From positions 1-8,944 of the forward strand of contig PWMA01000038.1 of assembly GCA_003558335.1 (NCBI GenBank): a DNA stretch of 8,944 nt. The letters run 5' to 3'. The translations under genes and the position numbers were made by a program. Below the pieces are notes generated by a model. That model saw only the letters and a program-made list of their open reading frames with translations, did not search any database and was not told the origin of the DNA. The first letter of the stretch is position 1, and each line of letters opens with the position of its first letter. This DNA comes from Candidatus Methanofastidiosia archaeon (lineage in GTDB: Archaea > Methanobacteriota_B > Thermococci > Methanofastidiosales > Methanofastidiosaceae). Positions 1 to 6,449 of this stretch are shown here, piece by piece.

Positions 1-1033
1 AGGAAAGTCCATGTAGCATTTTCGCTGGAGACTTATCTATCCAAATCCCTGGTTTTCCGGAGATTCCAATTAACATACCATTTATAATCTCTTTTAAATC
101 GCCAATTAATTGTACATCAAATAAGATATTTTTATTATTTTTTTCTATGTTGGCATCTATAATTTTCTTTCCGTTGTCATATAGATTATAAGAAGTCCTA
201 TCTGAAAATTTTGCACCGAACGAAATTAAAAGATCTGATCTCTTAAAGGCAATTTCGGAATTTTTTGTTCCTCTGACACCTATTGTTCCAAATGCATGGC
301 CATCATCTTCATTGATTATACCTCTCCCAGGAAGTGTTGTTACTATCGGGGCCCCAATTTTATTTGAAAGAGCATGAATTTCTTTTCCTAAATTAGATAT
401 AATGGCACCATGTCCAGAAAGAATTAATGGTCTTTTGGAATCATTTATCATGTTGATGGCAATTTTAAGTTTATCTATATCGACTTTGGTCTTTGTTTGT
501 TTATCTGTAAAGTAGAAATCTGAAGAGTATTTTCTCTCAAATAGGTCTGTTGGAACTTCTATATGAACAGGCATAGGTCTTTTAGATGTTGCTTCGAAAA
601 ATGAACTTCTTACTTCCTGGTACAAATTATCTTTTAATCTAAGATTTTTCTTTGTTATAGGTAAGGTCATTGAAAGCATGTCTACTTCTTCGAAAGCATC
701 AGTTCCTATCTTATTTGTAGGGACTTGTCCAGATATTAAAACTAAAGACGAGCCATCCTTATATGCACAGCTAAGACCCATCATTGCGTTAACTGATCCT
801 GGTCCCGTTGAAGTAAGTGCAGAGGAAATTCTGCCGCTGGCCCTATAAAAACCATCAGCGCTATGTACGGCACATTGTTCATGGGAGGATCTGATTATAT
901 TGACACCACTATCTTTTAATTGGTGGTATAGAGGTAGAATTTCTCTACCTGGATACCAAAAAAGTGTTTCAACTCCAGAATCCCTAATTGCTTTAGATAT
1001 TATTTCTGCTCCCGAATATATATCAACCATCAT
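1..1033 (-). CDS. ThDP-dependent enzyme of the acetolactate synthase family, 3' end missing
   Basis: This gene runs off the left edge after about 344 codons; family members are usually 500-570 aa. Its reading frame stays open to the edge. The N-terminal domain (residues 1-165) has the ThDP-activating Glu at residue 52 in SSHEQCAVHSADG, then STGPGS at 75-80, a GQVPT loop at 102-106 and GTDAFEEVD at 110-118. Residues 185-330 match the central domain, with SDLLISFGAKFSDRT. The C-terminal ThDP-binding GDG domain lies outside the window. Several positions differ from textbook acetolactate synthase: WYPGRE replaces the usual GYPGGA, and PITKKN replaces PxTKHN. The gene starts right after the aksA stop, with AAAGGT as a weak SD. 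The second ATG at 1030 is equally possible. As the third gene after mmp11 and aksA it may act in coenzyme B synthesis (2-oxosuberate decarboxylation), which is inference. Branched-chain amino acid synthesis is the alternative. Confidence 0.85.
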   Translation of the reverse strand, partial: MMVDIYSGAEIISKAIRDSGVETLFWYPGREILPLYHQLKDSGVNIIRSSHEQCAVHSADGFYRASGRISSALTSTGPGSVNAMMGLSCAYKDGSSLVLISGQVPTNKIGTDAFEEVDMLSMTLPITKKNLRLKDNLYQEVRSSFFEATSKRPMPVHIEVPTDLFERKYSSDFYFTDKQTKTKVDIDKLKIAINMINDSKRPLILSGHGAIISNLGKEIHALSNKIGAPIVTTLPGRGIINEDDGHAFGTIGVRGTKNSEIAFKRSDLLISFGAKFSDRTSYNLYDNGKKIIDANIEKNNKNILFDVQLIGDLKEIINGMLIGISGKPGIWIDKSPAKMLHGLS

Positions 1034-2212
1034 CTAACCTTTTGAAAGAATTTCTTGAACCATATTTTTAAATTCCCTGTCACCAACTTTTGCTCCAGTT
1101 TCTGCCATCTCTTTGACCTTTATAATCAAAGTTTCTTTTTCATTTGGCGGCACTTTCAAATTTAACTCTTCAAGTTTAGCCTCTATACAACTCATTCCAC
1201 AATGTTTTCCAAGGATAAATCTTCTTTTTTGGCCAACAAATTCAGGCATATAGGGCTCATATGTTAATGGTTCTTGTCTTACAGCAGAGACATGTATTCC
1301 TGATTCATGTGCAAAAACATTGTCTCCAACTATGGCTTTATTGTTTGGAACAGGCATTAAAGTATATTTTTCAACTAGTCTTGAAAGCTCATAGAGTACT
1401 TCATATTTAAATGGCATCTCTATTCCATACAAAAGTCTAAGATTCATCACTACTTCTTCTAAAGAAGCGTTTCCTGCCCTTTCCCCTATACCATTTACAG
1501 TTGTGGATATGGCCCTGGCTCCTGCTTCAAATGCAGCAAGAGAGTTAGCAACAGCAAGTCCGAAATCATCATGACAATGTATTCCTATAGTATTATTTAT
1601 TTTATTTTTAATTTGGGTAACAAGATGTTTCATTCCCATGGGCCTTATTGAACCTGTGGTATCTGCTATATGTATTCTATCAGCACCTGCTTCAGTTGTT
1701 TGTTTAAATAGTTGAAGTACAAAATCTAGATCAGCCCTTGTGCAATCTTCTGCTGTAAATGCGACAAATATTCCGTGGCTTTTGGCATACTCAACGGCAT
1801 CAACTGCTGCAGATAGTGCCTTTTCTCTACTTATTTTTAATTTATAATTTAAATGAAGATCTGAAGTTCCTATGAATGTAATAATTCCATCAACATCGCA
1901 AGATAAAGCGGTATCTATGTCACTTTTTATAGTTCTTGTAAGTGCTAAAACTTCTGTAGTTAATGATGCTTTCATTATGTTTCTAATAGCTCTTCTTTCA
2001 CCTTCAGATACTACTGGAAATCCTGCTTCCATTTGAGGAAGTCCTAATTCATCAATTTTTAAAGCAATTTCTAATTTATCGTCAGGAGAAAAGCAAACAC
2101 CTGGAGTCTGTTCTCCGTCTCTTAGTGTAGTATCATAGACAATGATATTTTTTGGATCTTCCTTGATATTTACTCCTTCAACAAAATTATAAGGACTAAC
2201 AAATGATTTCAT
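1034..2212 (-). CDS. aksA: (R)-homocitrate synthase, AksA type (coenzyme B biosynthesis)
   Basis: The 392-aa product belongs to the DRE-TIM metallolyase family (isopropylmalate, homocitrate and citramalate synthases). It condenses acetyl-CoA with 2-oxoglutarate to homocitrate. In methanogens the AksA/D/E/F cycle then elongates the chain to 2-oxosuberate, the precursor of the coenzyme B side chain. Visible motifs are YDTTLRDGEQTPG at 26-38 (catalytic Arg31, metal ligand Asp32), FTAEDCTR at 152-159, the metal ligands in IHCHDDFG at 211-218, NGIGERAGN at 240-248 and FAHESGIHV at 300-308. The protein ends at about 392 aa, without the roughly 120-residue regulatory domain of LeuA or CimA, as expected for AksA. 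The N-terminal SPYN stretch also recalls archaeal AksA. The ATG overlaps the mmp11 stop by four bases (ATGA), which indicates translational coupling. It ends with TAG. NifV or Lys20-like homocitrate synthase would have similar motifs, but the methanogen context favours AksA. Confidence 0.88.
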   Translation of the reverse strand: MKSFVSPYNFVEGVNIKEDPKNIIVYDTTLRDGEQTPGVCFSPDDKLEIALKIDELGLPQMEAGFPVVSEGERRAIRNIMKASLTTEVLALTRTIKSDIDTALSCDVDGIITFIGTSDLHLNYKLKISREKALSAAVDAVEYAKSHGIFVAFTAEDCTRADLDFVLQLFKQTTEAGADRIHIADTTGSIRPMGMKHLVTQIKNKINNTIGIHCHDDFGLAVANSLAAFEAGARAISTTVNGIGERAGNASLEEVVMNLRLLYGIEMPFKYEVLYELSRLVEKYTLMPVPNNKAIVGDNVFAHESGIHVSAVRQEPLTYEPYMPEFVGQKRRFILGKHCGMSCIEAKLEELNLKVPPNEKETLIIKVKEMAETGAKVGDREFKNMVQEILSKG

Positions 2213-3144
2213 AAGCTAACAGCCTCTTGGGGATCTTCAGAGTAACCTAAGGCAGCAATTGCTCCAATCAAACCCCAATTATCCATTAATACTTCTAAGT
2301 TTTTTAACTTATTGGAAAAATCAATAGCTTCTTCAAGAGATACAAGAGTAGATTTAACTTTAAGAGAGTATTTGAGAAGATCTTGATCTATACCTATGCC
2401 TTCTAGTATAACTAAGCCTGTTTGTTTTGAGAGGGTATGTTCATTAAAAAGTTCAAAAATTCTTTTTTTGAATAGAGAAACATTTTTTGGATCAACTCCA
2501 AAAGTTAGTGCTGTGCTAACACAGTTTTGTGTTTTATGGGGGTTTTTTGGATAAAGTTGAACTAAGGTATGCCTAAGATAGTCTGCCATAGCTTCCTTTT
2601 GTATCATATATCCAATTTCATTTGCTAATGACCAGGTTGCACCTTCTTCTTTTGTATCGGTGTCGTCTACCCCTACTACAAGCTTTTGCTTTAGATTAAA
2701 AGTAAGTTTAGCTTTGCTGAGTCCTCCGCCGCCGCCGTAATCAATTATCTCTATGGACTCTACACCTTCTGCAAGTCCTCTATTTAAGACTGCTCCAACT
2801 CCTCCACCCCCGAGGCCTGCATATGTAATATCAACTTTATCTTGATGAATTTTAACTTCCTCGATACCTGCTGCAGAGATTCCTGCTTTAAGATCTAAAT
2901 CACATTTTCCTTCTTTTACTCTAAAAAAACTTTGGCTGCCTTCACCTATTGCATGTGTTATCAATGAAGAGGCCTTGGGGTAGTGATATGTTACCCAAGA
3001 GGCTGTAGCCATCCCTCTTGGATGATTTTCAAAGATTTCAATTATATTTTTTTCTTTATCTGCAAGAACAACAATCTTATTAAAAGGTGAGATCCATGTC
3101 TTATTGCCAAATTTGTTAAAAAACTCATCTCGTGTATATTTCAA
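2209..3144 (-). CDS. mmp11: methanogenesis marker protein 11
   Basis: The 311-aa protein is recognised as methanogenesis marker protein 11, a family found in methanogenic archaea and of unproven function. The first half holds two glycine clusters, LGGGGVGA at 111-118 and YGGGGG at 136-141. The second half resembles the kinase-like core of TiaS, the tRNA-Ile2 agmatidine synthetase: VGVDDTDT at 157-164 corresponds to the GIDDTD motif, and the stretch at 194-209 (LVQLYPKNPHKTQNC) corresponds to the LxRLNPNIPxKTRGN region. This suggests nucleotide-dependent chemistry, which is inference. The start codon is TTG, chosen because AGGTGA lies four bases before it and no in-frame ATG is near. It is the first gene of the mmp11-aksA-ThDP operon and lies 39 bases after tRNA-Val. 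I see no convincing TATA box that would leave room for this SD, so readthrough from the tRNA promoters is possible. Confidence 0.88.
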   Translation of the reverse strand: MKYTRDEFFNKFGNKTWISPFNKIVVLADKEKNIIEIFENHPRGMATASWVTYHYPKASSLITHAIGEGSQSFFRVKEGKCDLDLKAGISAAGIEEVKIHQDKVDITYAGLGGGGVGAVLNRGLAEGVESIEIIDYGGGGGLSKAKLTFNLKQKLVVGVDDTDTKEEGATWSLANEIGYMIQKEAMADYLRHTLVQLYPKNPHKTQNCVSTALTFGVDPKNVSLFKKRIFELFNEHTLSKQTGLVILEGIGIDQDLLKYSLKVKSTLVSLEEAIDFSNKLKNLEVLMDNWGLIGAIAALGYSEDPQEAVSL

Positions 3145-3183
3145 ATGCTCACCTTTAACCTAATTAAATTAATGTTAGTGACA

Positions 3184-3257
3184 TGGGCCCACTGGGATTT
3201 GAACCCAGGACCTCCACCGTGTGAGGGTGACATCATGACCAACTAGACCATGGGCCC
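3184..3257 (-). tRNA. tRNA-Val, anticodon CAC
   Basis: The 74-base cloverleaf has a perfect 7-bp acceptor stem (GGGCCCA with TGGGCCC), anticodon stem TCACC/GGTGG around loop CTCACAC (U33, anticodon CAC) and T arm CTGGG-TTCAAAT-CCCAG. The discriminator is A and no CCA is encoded. The D stem has one T-T mismatch and one G-T pair. It reads valine codon GUG and lies 42 bases after tRNA-Ala. Confidence 0.95.
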
Positions 3258-3278
3258 AGTTTGTAATAGTTTTAAAAG

Positions 3279-3289
3279 TTTAAAAAAGT
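3279..3289 (-). promoter_or_regulatory. possible TATA box of tRNA-Val
   Basis: On the minus strand the short spacer between the two tRNA genes reads CTTTTTTAAAC, centred about 26 bases before the first base of tRNA-Val. That is the normal archaeal TATA distance, so tRNA-Val may have its own start as well as being read from tRNA-Ala. Confidence 0.4.
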
Positions 3290-3299
3290 TATCTGTTAA

Positions 3300-3373
3300 T
3301 GGACTCGGCGGGATTTGAACCCGCGGCCTCGGCATTGCGAATGCCGCGCTCATACCAGCTGAGCTACGAGCCC
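3300..3373 (-). tRNA. tRNA-Ala, anticodon CGC
   Basis: The 74-base cloverleaf has acceptor stem GGGCTCG/CGAGTCC (one G-T pair), D arm GCTC/GAGC, anticodon stem CGGCA/TGCCG around loop TTCGCAA (anticodon CGC) and T arm GCGGG-TTCAAAT-CCCGC. The discriminator is A and no CCA is encoded. It reads alanine codon GCG. Confidence 0.96.
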
Positions 3374-3390
3374 TAATAAATATTAAAAGC

Positions 3391-3402
3391 AATATTTTTA
3401 AA
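3391..3402 (-). promoter_or_regulatory. TATA box of tRNA-Ala
   Basis: The minus strand reads TTTAAAAATATT here, centred about 25 bases before the first base of tRNA-Ala, the standard spacing of an archaeal TBP site. No other promoter-like element lies between the permease terminator and the tRNA. Confidence 0.55.
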
Positions 3403-3432
3403 TTTTTTTACGATAGAAAAGCGTTTTAGTTT

Positions 3433-3460
3433 AATAAAAATAAAAAAAGAAAAATAAATT
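3433..3460 (-). terminator. T-rich terminator of the permease gene
   Basis: Directly after the permease stop codon the minus-strand transcript runs through repeated T tracts (TTTATTTTTC, TTTTTTTA, TTTTTATT) with no hairpin. Archaeal RNA polymerase stops at such oligo-T runs, so this is a likely terminator that separates the permease from the tRNA promoter. Confidence 0.5.
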
Positions 3461-3463
3461 AAT

Positions 3464-4930
3464 TTATTTTTTAAGTGGCTTTGTATCTTCAAGCTTTGCA
3501 GTTCTTTGTGGTTTTCCACCTTCCCACTCAAGGAGTAGGTAGAGGATAATACCAACTGCTAAACCCACTGCTGGTGCAGAGAAGAACGGACTTCCCCAAA
3601 TCTGAATGTAGTTAGCTACAATCAACGCTCCAGCCATGATACCTGCAATACCTCTTTGGATATTGTTTTCAACCATACCCATAGCAAGGTAAGAACAAAG
3701 GTATCCCTGAATTAATAGGGTAAGACCGAATCCAATGCTTCTGGCAGGTAACATTATTTGAACTATTGGGTTAATCAATAGTGCAATGCTCATACCCCAG
3801 AATATGCTTGTTGCTCCACCCCAGTAGGTATACTCCTGTTCAGGTGTAGAGTTTGCATACCTTTGAACTACAAGTGCTTGACCGCCAGTCCACTGTGGAC
3901 CACACATTGGAACGTATGGGAAGAACGCACCCATAAGTACGTTTCTCCATCCGGTAATAATGTGGTTTCTTCCGATGTGAACCAATACCTTTTCATCAGG
4001 TCGTGCTTCGTCAGCCTGCTTAACTAAAGCCTTAAGGATAAGTACGTCACCGAAAGCTATAATATAAGCAACTATAGCTACAGCGACACTTGCACCTATT
4101 AACTCTGCTCCTGGGAATCCTACACCAAACACCGACACTTCATTAATTATTCTGTCAAGGTGTAAAGGTATGATAATAGACCTAGTTACTGCAGCCATGT
4201 CGACAGTTATTTCTCCGGTTATAAGACCTAGTATGTATCCAATAACGAATCCAGGAACTATTCCAAATCCTGCAATCCATTGGAATATCTTGCTCTGTTT
4301 CCTCCATGCAAGTGCTCTCTTTGAGAACAGCAGGAACAGGGACAAGAATGCAGAAACCAAGAAAGAAATTGGTGTTTGACTTACATATGGCTGTGCTGGG
4401 TTAAAGATTGTTTGAATTGATGCGAGACCTGCACCCAAAAGAATACCTGCTGTGATAGACTTTGGAACACGCTCGACAAAGCTCCTTGCAACTCCTGTAG
4501 CACCTAGTATCAAAAATATTGCTGCTACGACAAACTGCATCGCGATTAATGCTTGCATCCTCACTATAAATACTCCAGACGGTCCAACAACGGCGTCAGT
4601 ATACGCAGTAAAGTATGCAACATAAATTGGTATACCAGGAGTAATCCAACCTGCTACCGATGGGTCACCAAAAGACGTGTGCCATAGATAGAAGAAGTTG
4701 TTCACCATGACCATGACGACACCAAGCTCAATTGGAATCCCCATAGCGCCTTCCATAGCTACCGTTATACCTAAAGGTACACAAGACAGGATTGCTCCTT
4801 GTAAGAAGTCTTGGTATTCAATTGGGTAGTGGTAAAATGGCAATCTAAGCTTCAAAAAACTTGGATTGATGGATGGCTGTTCTTCGTATCCTGGTGGTCT
4901 TTTAGGACCAAAATATCCAATTCCAGACAT
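3464..4930 (-). CDS. NCS2/SulP-fold permease, substrate unknown
   Basis: The 488-aa protein is strongly hydrophobic, with about 12-14 predicted membrane segments from residue 41 to 468 and charged ends. It shows family-type features of the 7+7 inverted-repeat transporters (NCS2/SLC23, SulP/SLC26). These are a TM1-like QDFLQGAILSCVPLG at 40-54, a half-helix-like PSVAGWITPGIPI at 90-102, the linker VERVPKSITAGILLGAG at 152-168, and a TM8-like segment with IAFGDVLILKA at 291-301. The second binding segment (FPYVPMCGPQWTGG, 337-350) lacks the acidic residue of uracil and xanthine permeases, so the substrate cannot be called. The ATG at 4930 was chosen because GGAGG lies nine bases before it. A TTG at 4990 would add 20 polar residues but falls at the predicted transcript start. 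The gene stands alone between its own promoter and terminator. It looks less AT-rich than its neighbours, which may reflect strong expression or transfer. Confidence 0.75.
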   Translation of the reverse strand: MSGIGYFGPKRPPGYEEQPSINPSFLKLRLPFYHYPIEYQDFLQGAILSCVPLGITVAMEGAMGIPIELGVVMVMVNNFFYLWHTSFGDPSVAGWITPGIPIYVAYFTAYTDAVVGPSGVFIVRMQALIAMQFVVAAIFLILGATGVARSFVERVPKSITAGILLGAGLASIQTIFNPAQPYVSQTPISFLVSAFLSLFLLFSKRALAWRKQSKIFQWIAGFGIVPGFVIGYILGLITGEITVDMAAVTRSIIIPLHLDRIINEVSVFGVGFPGAELIGASVAVAIVAYIIAFGDVLILKALVKQADEARPDEKVLVHIGRNHIITGWRNVLMGAFFPYVPMCGPQWTGGQALVVQRYANSTPEQEYTYWGGATSIFWGMSIALLINPIVQIMLPARSIGFGLTLLIQGYLCSYLAMGMVENNIQRGIAGIMAGALIVANYIQIWGSPFFSAPAVGLAVGIILYLLLEWEGGKPQRTAKLEDTKPLKK

Positions 4931-4961
4931 TTTTGTTTTCCTCCATTTCTTTTTTGTATCA

Positions 4962-4987
4962 GGATCACTAATACAAATTAGTAATCC
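4962..4987 (-). promoter_or_regulatory. hairpin at the 5' end of the permease mRNA
   Basis: The minus strand reads GGATTACTAAT, loop TTGT, ATTAGTGATCC: an 11-bp stem with one G-T pair. It begins only about five bases after the transcription start predicted from the TATA box and ends 17 bases before the SD. It could protect the mRNA end, act as an RNA control element, or be a DNA operator that overlaps the start site. Confidence 0.5.
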
Positions 4988-5012
4988 CAACCAATTAGAA
5001 TTAACATTAGGA

Positions 5013-5023
5013 CATATATAAAG
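5013..5023 (-). promoter_or_regulatory. TATA box of the permease gene
   Basis: The minus strand reads CTTTATATATG, preceded by the purine-rich GTAAA expected of a BRE. Its centre near 5018 predicts transcription from about 4992, giving a leader of about 60 bases ahead of the ATG at 4930. Confidence 0.7.
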
Positions 5024-5106
5024 TTTACGCTTATTGTGATTTTCTATATCGGCGATAGTAAATAAACAAATACTCTAAAAGCATAAATTATTTTTCCCTA
5101 GCTGAA

Positions 5107-5131
5107 TAATAAAAATTTTTCAAAATAAAGA
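5107..5131 (-). terminator. T-rich terminator after the 280-aa gene
   Basis: After the stop codon the minus strand reads CTTTATTTTG followed by TTTTTATTATT. This T-rich stretch is typical of archaeal termination and precedes the permease promoter region. Confidence 0.4.
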
Positions 5132-5974
5132 TTAGATATCTTTGTTAAAAAATTCAAGTAAAGACTTAATTTCGTCTTCTGATATTTTTTTAGCGTAGAA
5201 TTCTCTGATGTCTTTATACACATGCTCTAGCAATGCCACGTCTTTTCTGGTATAGGTTTCAAATCTATCAAGCATATAATATGCGCCTTCTTTTGTTTCA
5301 AGATATTCATCTTCTTTTTCAGGCAATGTTTTTCTGGCTAATTTCATCAGTTCTGAAAACTTCAGTATATTATTTTTTGCCTTTACTCTTTCTAATCCTG
5401 CATCGATATAAGAATCAATCAATCCCATGAATTCTTTATAGTCAATGAAATCTAAATTTCTAATTCTGTTAAGGCCTTCCATATAGTTTATAAGAAGCTG
5501 CCTTGCCTTGTTTTCGCTCTTATAGTATTCATTTAAAGAACTTTCCAAATTTTCTGCGTCTTTTTTAGAGAGGAAAAGTTTTCCAGTAGGAACGTGATAA
5601 TCTGCTTTTGATTTTATTTTTTTGATCCCATCCAACTCTTCAATATTTTTTCCTATATATTGAATGTTTTCAGTTGAAGTTACTTTGATAAAAAGATTAA
5701 CAGCCAAACACACTTTATAGGCTTTAGTTTTATCTCTTAGAATTGTTCCTTTTTCATTTACAACTACAAGTTTAGATATTTCGGGATTTTTAATTTTTTT
5801 TATATAGAATAAAGCGCTGTAATAAAGATGGGGGCCCAGTTTAACAGGAATGTATGGATCATAATTTTCTTTTTCGCCCTTTAACTCGTTTAAGGCATTT
5901 AGTACAGGACCTTCTTCTAAATCTGCTATCCAAGGGAATGTACCTAGTTTTTTTCTGAGTAATTTTTTAAACAT
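5132..5974 (-). CDS. hypothetical protein, 280 aa, mostly helical and soluble
   Basis: I do not recognise this protein. It has a basic N terminus (MFKKLLRKK), no clear signal peptide and no long hydrophobic segment. Residues 40-120 look mixed alpha/beta, with short strands such as KLVVVNEKG and VCLAVNLFIKV. From about residue 135 the sequence is charged and helical (heptad-like stretches around 140-175 and 235-275), which could support oligomer formation or binding to a partner. The ATG is supported by AGGTG five bases upstream. It is the last gene of a three-gene operon, 12 bases after the 55-aa membrane protein. A cytoplasmic partner of the two small membrane proteins is the simplest reading, but this is inference from gene order alone. 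Confidence 0.8.
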   Translation of the reverse strand: MFKKLLRKKLGTFPWIADLEEGPVLNALNELKGEKENYDPYIPVKLGPHLYYSALFYIKKIKNPEISKLVVVNEKGTILRDKTKAYKVCLAVNLFIKVTSTENIQYIGKNIEELDGIKKIKSKADYHVPTGKLFLSKKDAENLESSLNEYYKSENKARQLLINYMEGLNRIRNLDFIDYKEFMGLIDSYIDAGLERVKAKNNILKFSELMKLARKTLPEKEDEYLETKEGAYYMLDRFETYTRKDVALLEHVYKDIREFYAKKISEDEIKSLLEFFNKDI

Positions 5975-5986
5975 AAAAGCACCTGT

Positions 5987-6154
5987 TCAGAATCCGTATT
6001 TGTCTGGCCTTGCTACAATAAAGTATGTTACAGCACAAAGCACAAATGCAATTATCAAAATTCTCAATGTTAATTGGCCTGTCAAGTATAAATTGATGCC
6101 GAAGAGAATCATCACTATTAATATTATATACCTAATAACATCACTATAATCCAA
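5987..6154 (-). CDS. small two-helix membrane protein, 55 aa
   Basis: This gene starts with TTG, so it is easily missed. AGGTGA lies four bases before the TTG, and the TGA inside that SD is the stop codon of the upstream gene, leaving only four bases between the two genes. The product begins MDYSDVIRYIILIVMILFG. It has two hydrophobic helices (about residues 7-23 and 29-46) separated by a short turn (LYLTGQ), and a polar, basic tail ARPDKYGF. It ends with TGA 12 bases before the 280-aa gene. I recognise no family. The start-codon pattern (GGTGA, four bases, TTG) is the same as at mmp11. Confidence 0.72.
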   Translation of the reverse strand: MDYSDVIRYIILIVMILFGINLYLTGQLTLRILIIAFVLCAVTYFIVARPDKYGF

Positions 6155-6158
6155 ATTA

Positions 6159-6386
6159 TCACCTCTTTACGACGTATTTTAGATTTACGTATTGGAAGAT
6201 TAAGAAAGTCACAATAAACCAAATCCACCTAATTGTTGAAAGTCGAGGATTTCCTTCTAGAATAATACCCAATAATAAAAGGCCTCCAACGATGATGACG
6301 ATACCGCCTATGAAAATAGGTAAACTTCTTTTAACATAAGTTTTTGATTTCATTCTTTTTCTTTTTGAAATTTTAACTGTGACCAT
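6159..6386 (-). CDS. small two-helix membrane protein, 75 aa
   Basis: The first gene of the three-gene operon. The N terminus is strongly basic (KISKRKRMKSKTYVKR). Two hydrophobic helices follow, about residues 24-45 (PIFIGGIVIIVGGLLLLG) and 53-72 (IRWIWFIVTFLIFQYV), joined by EGNPRLST, and the tail ends KYVVKR. By the positive-inside rule both ends should face the cytoplasm. The ATG at 6386 was chosen because AGGG lies five bases upstream and the TATA box near 6419 predicts a transcript start at about 6393. An in-frame TTG at 6404 would add six residues, but it lies upstream of that start and has no SD. Function is unknown. Its stop codon is embedded in the SD of the next gene, so translation is probably coupled. 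Confidence 0.75.
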   Translation of the reverse strand: MVTVKISKRKRMKSKTYVKRSLPIFIGGIVIIVGGLLLLGIILEGNPRLSTIRWIWFIVTFLIFQYVNLKYVVKR

Positions 6387-6413
6387 AACATCCCTACTAG
6401 CCAAATTAAAAAA

Positions 6414-6423
6414 GATATATAAG
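6414..6423 (-). promoter_or_regulatory. TATA box of the 75-55-280 aa operon
   Basis: The minus strand reads CTTATATATC, a good archaeal TATA box. Its centre near 6419 places the transcript start near 6393, just ahead of the chosen ATG, so the mRNA leader would be very short. Confidence 0.5.
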
Positions 6424-6449
6424 AGTTTCGTGTGAAAGTTTCAGCTTAT

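Noticed and set aside
3373..3555. 60-codon minus-strand frame overlapping tRNA-Ala and the permease end
   Set aside because: It starts inside the permease gene in another frame, has no SD and runs through the terminator and tRNA promoter.
4170..4379. 69-codon plus-strand frame
   Set aside because: It is antisense to the membrane segments of the permease; the sense frame is clearly the real gene.
5233..5430. 65-codon plus-strand frame
   Set aside because: It is antisense to the 280-aa gene, without SD or promoter.
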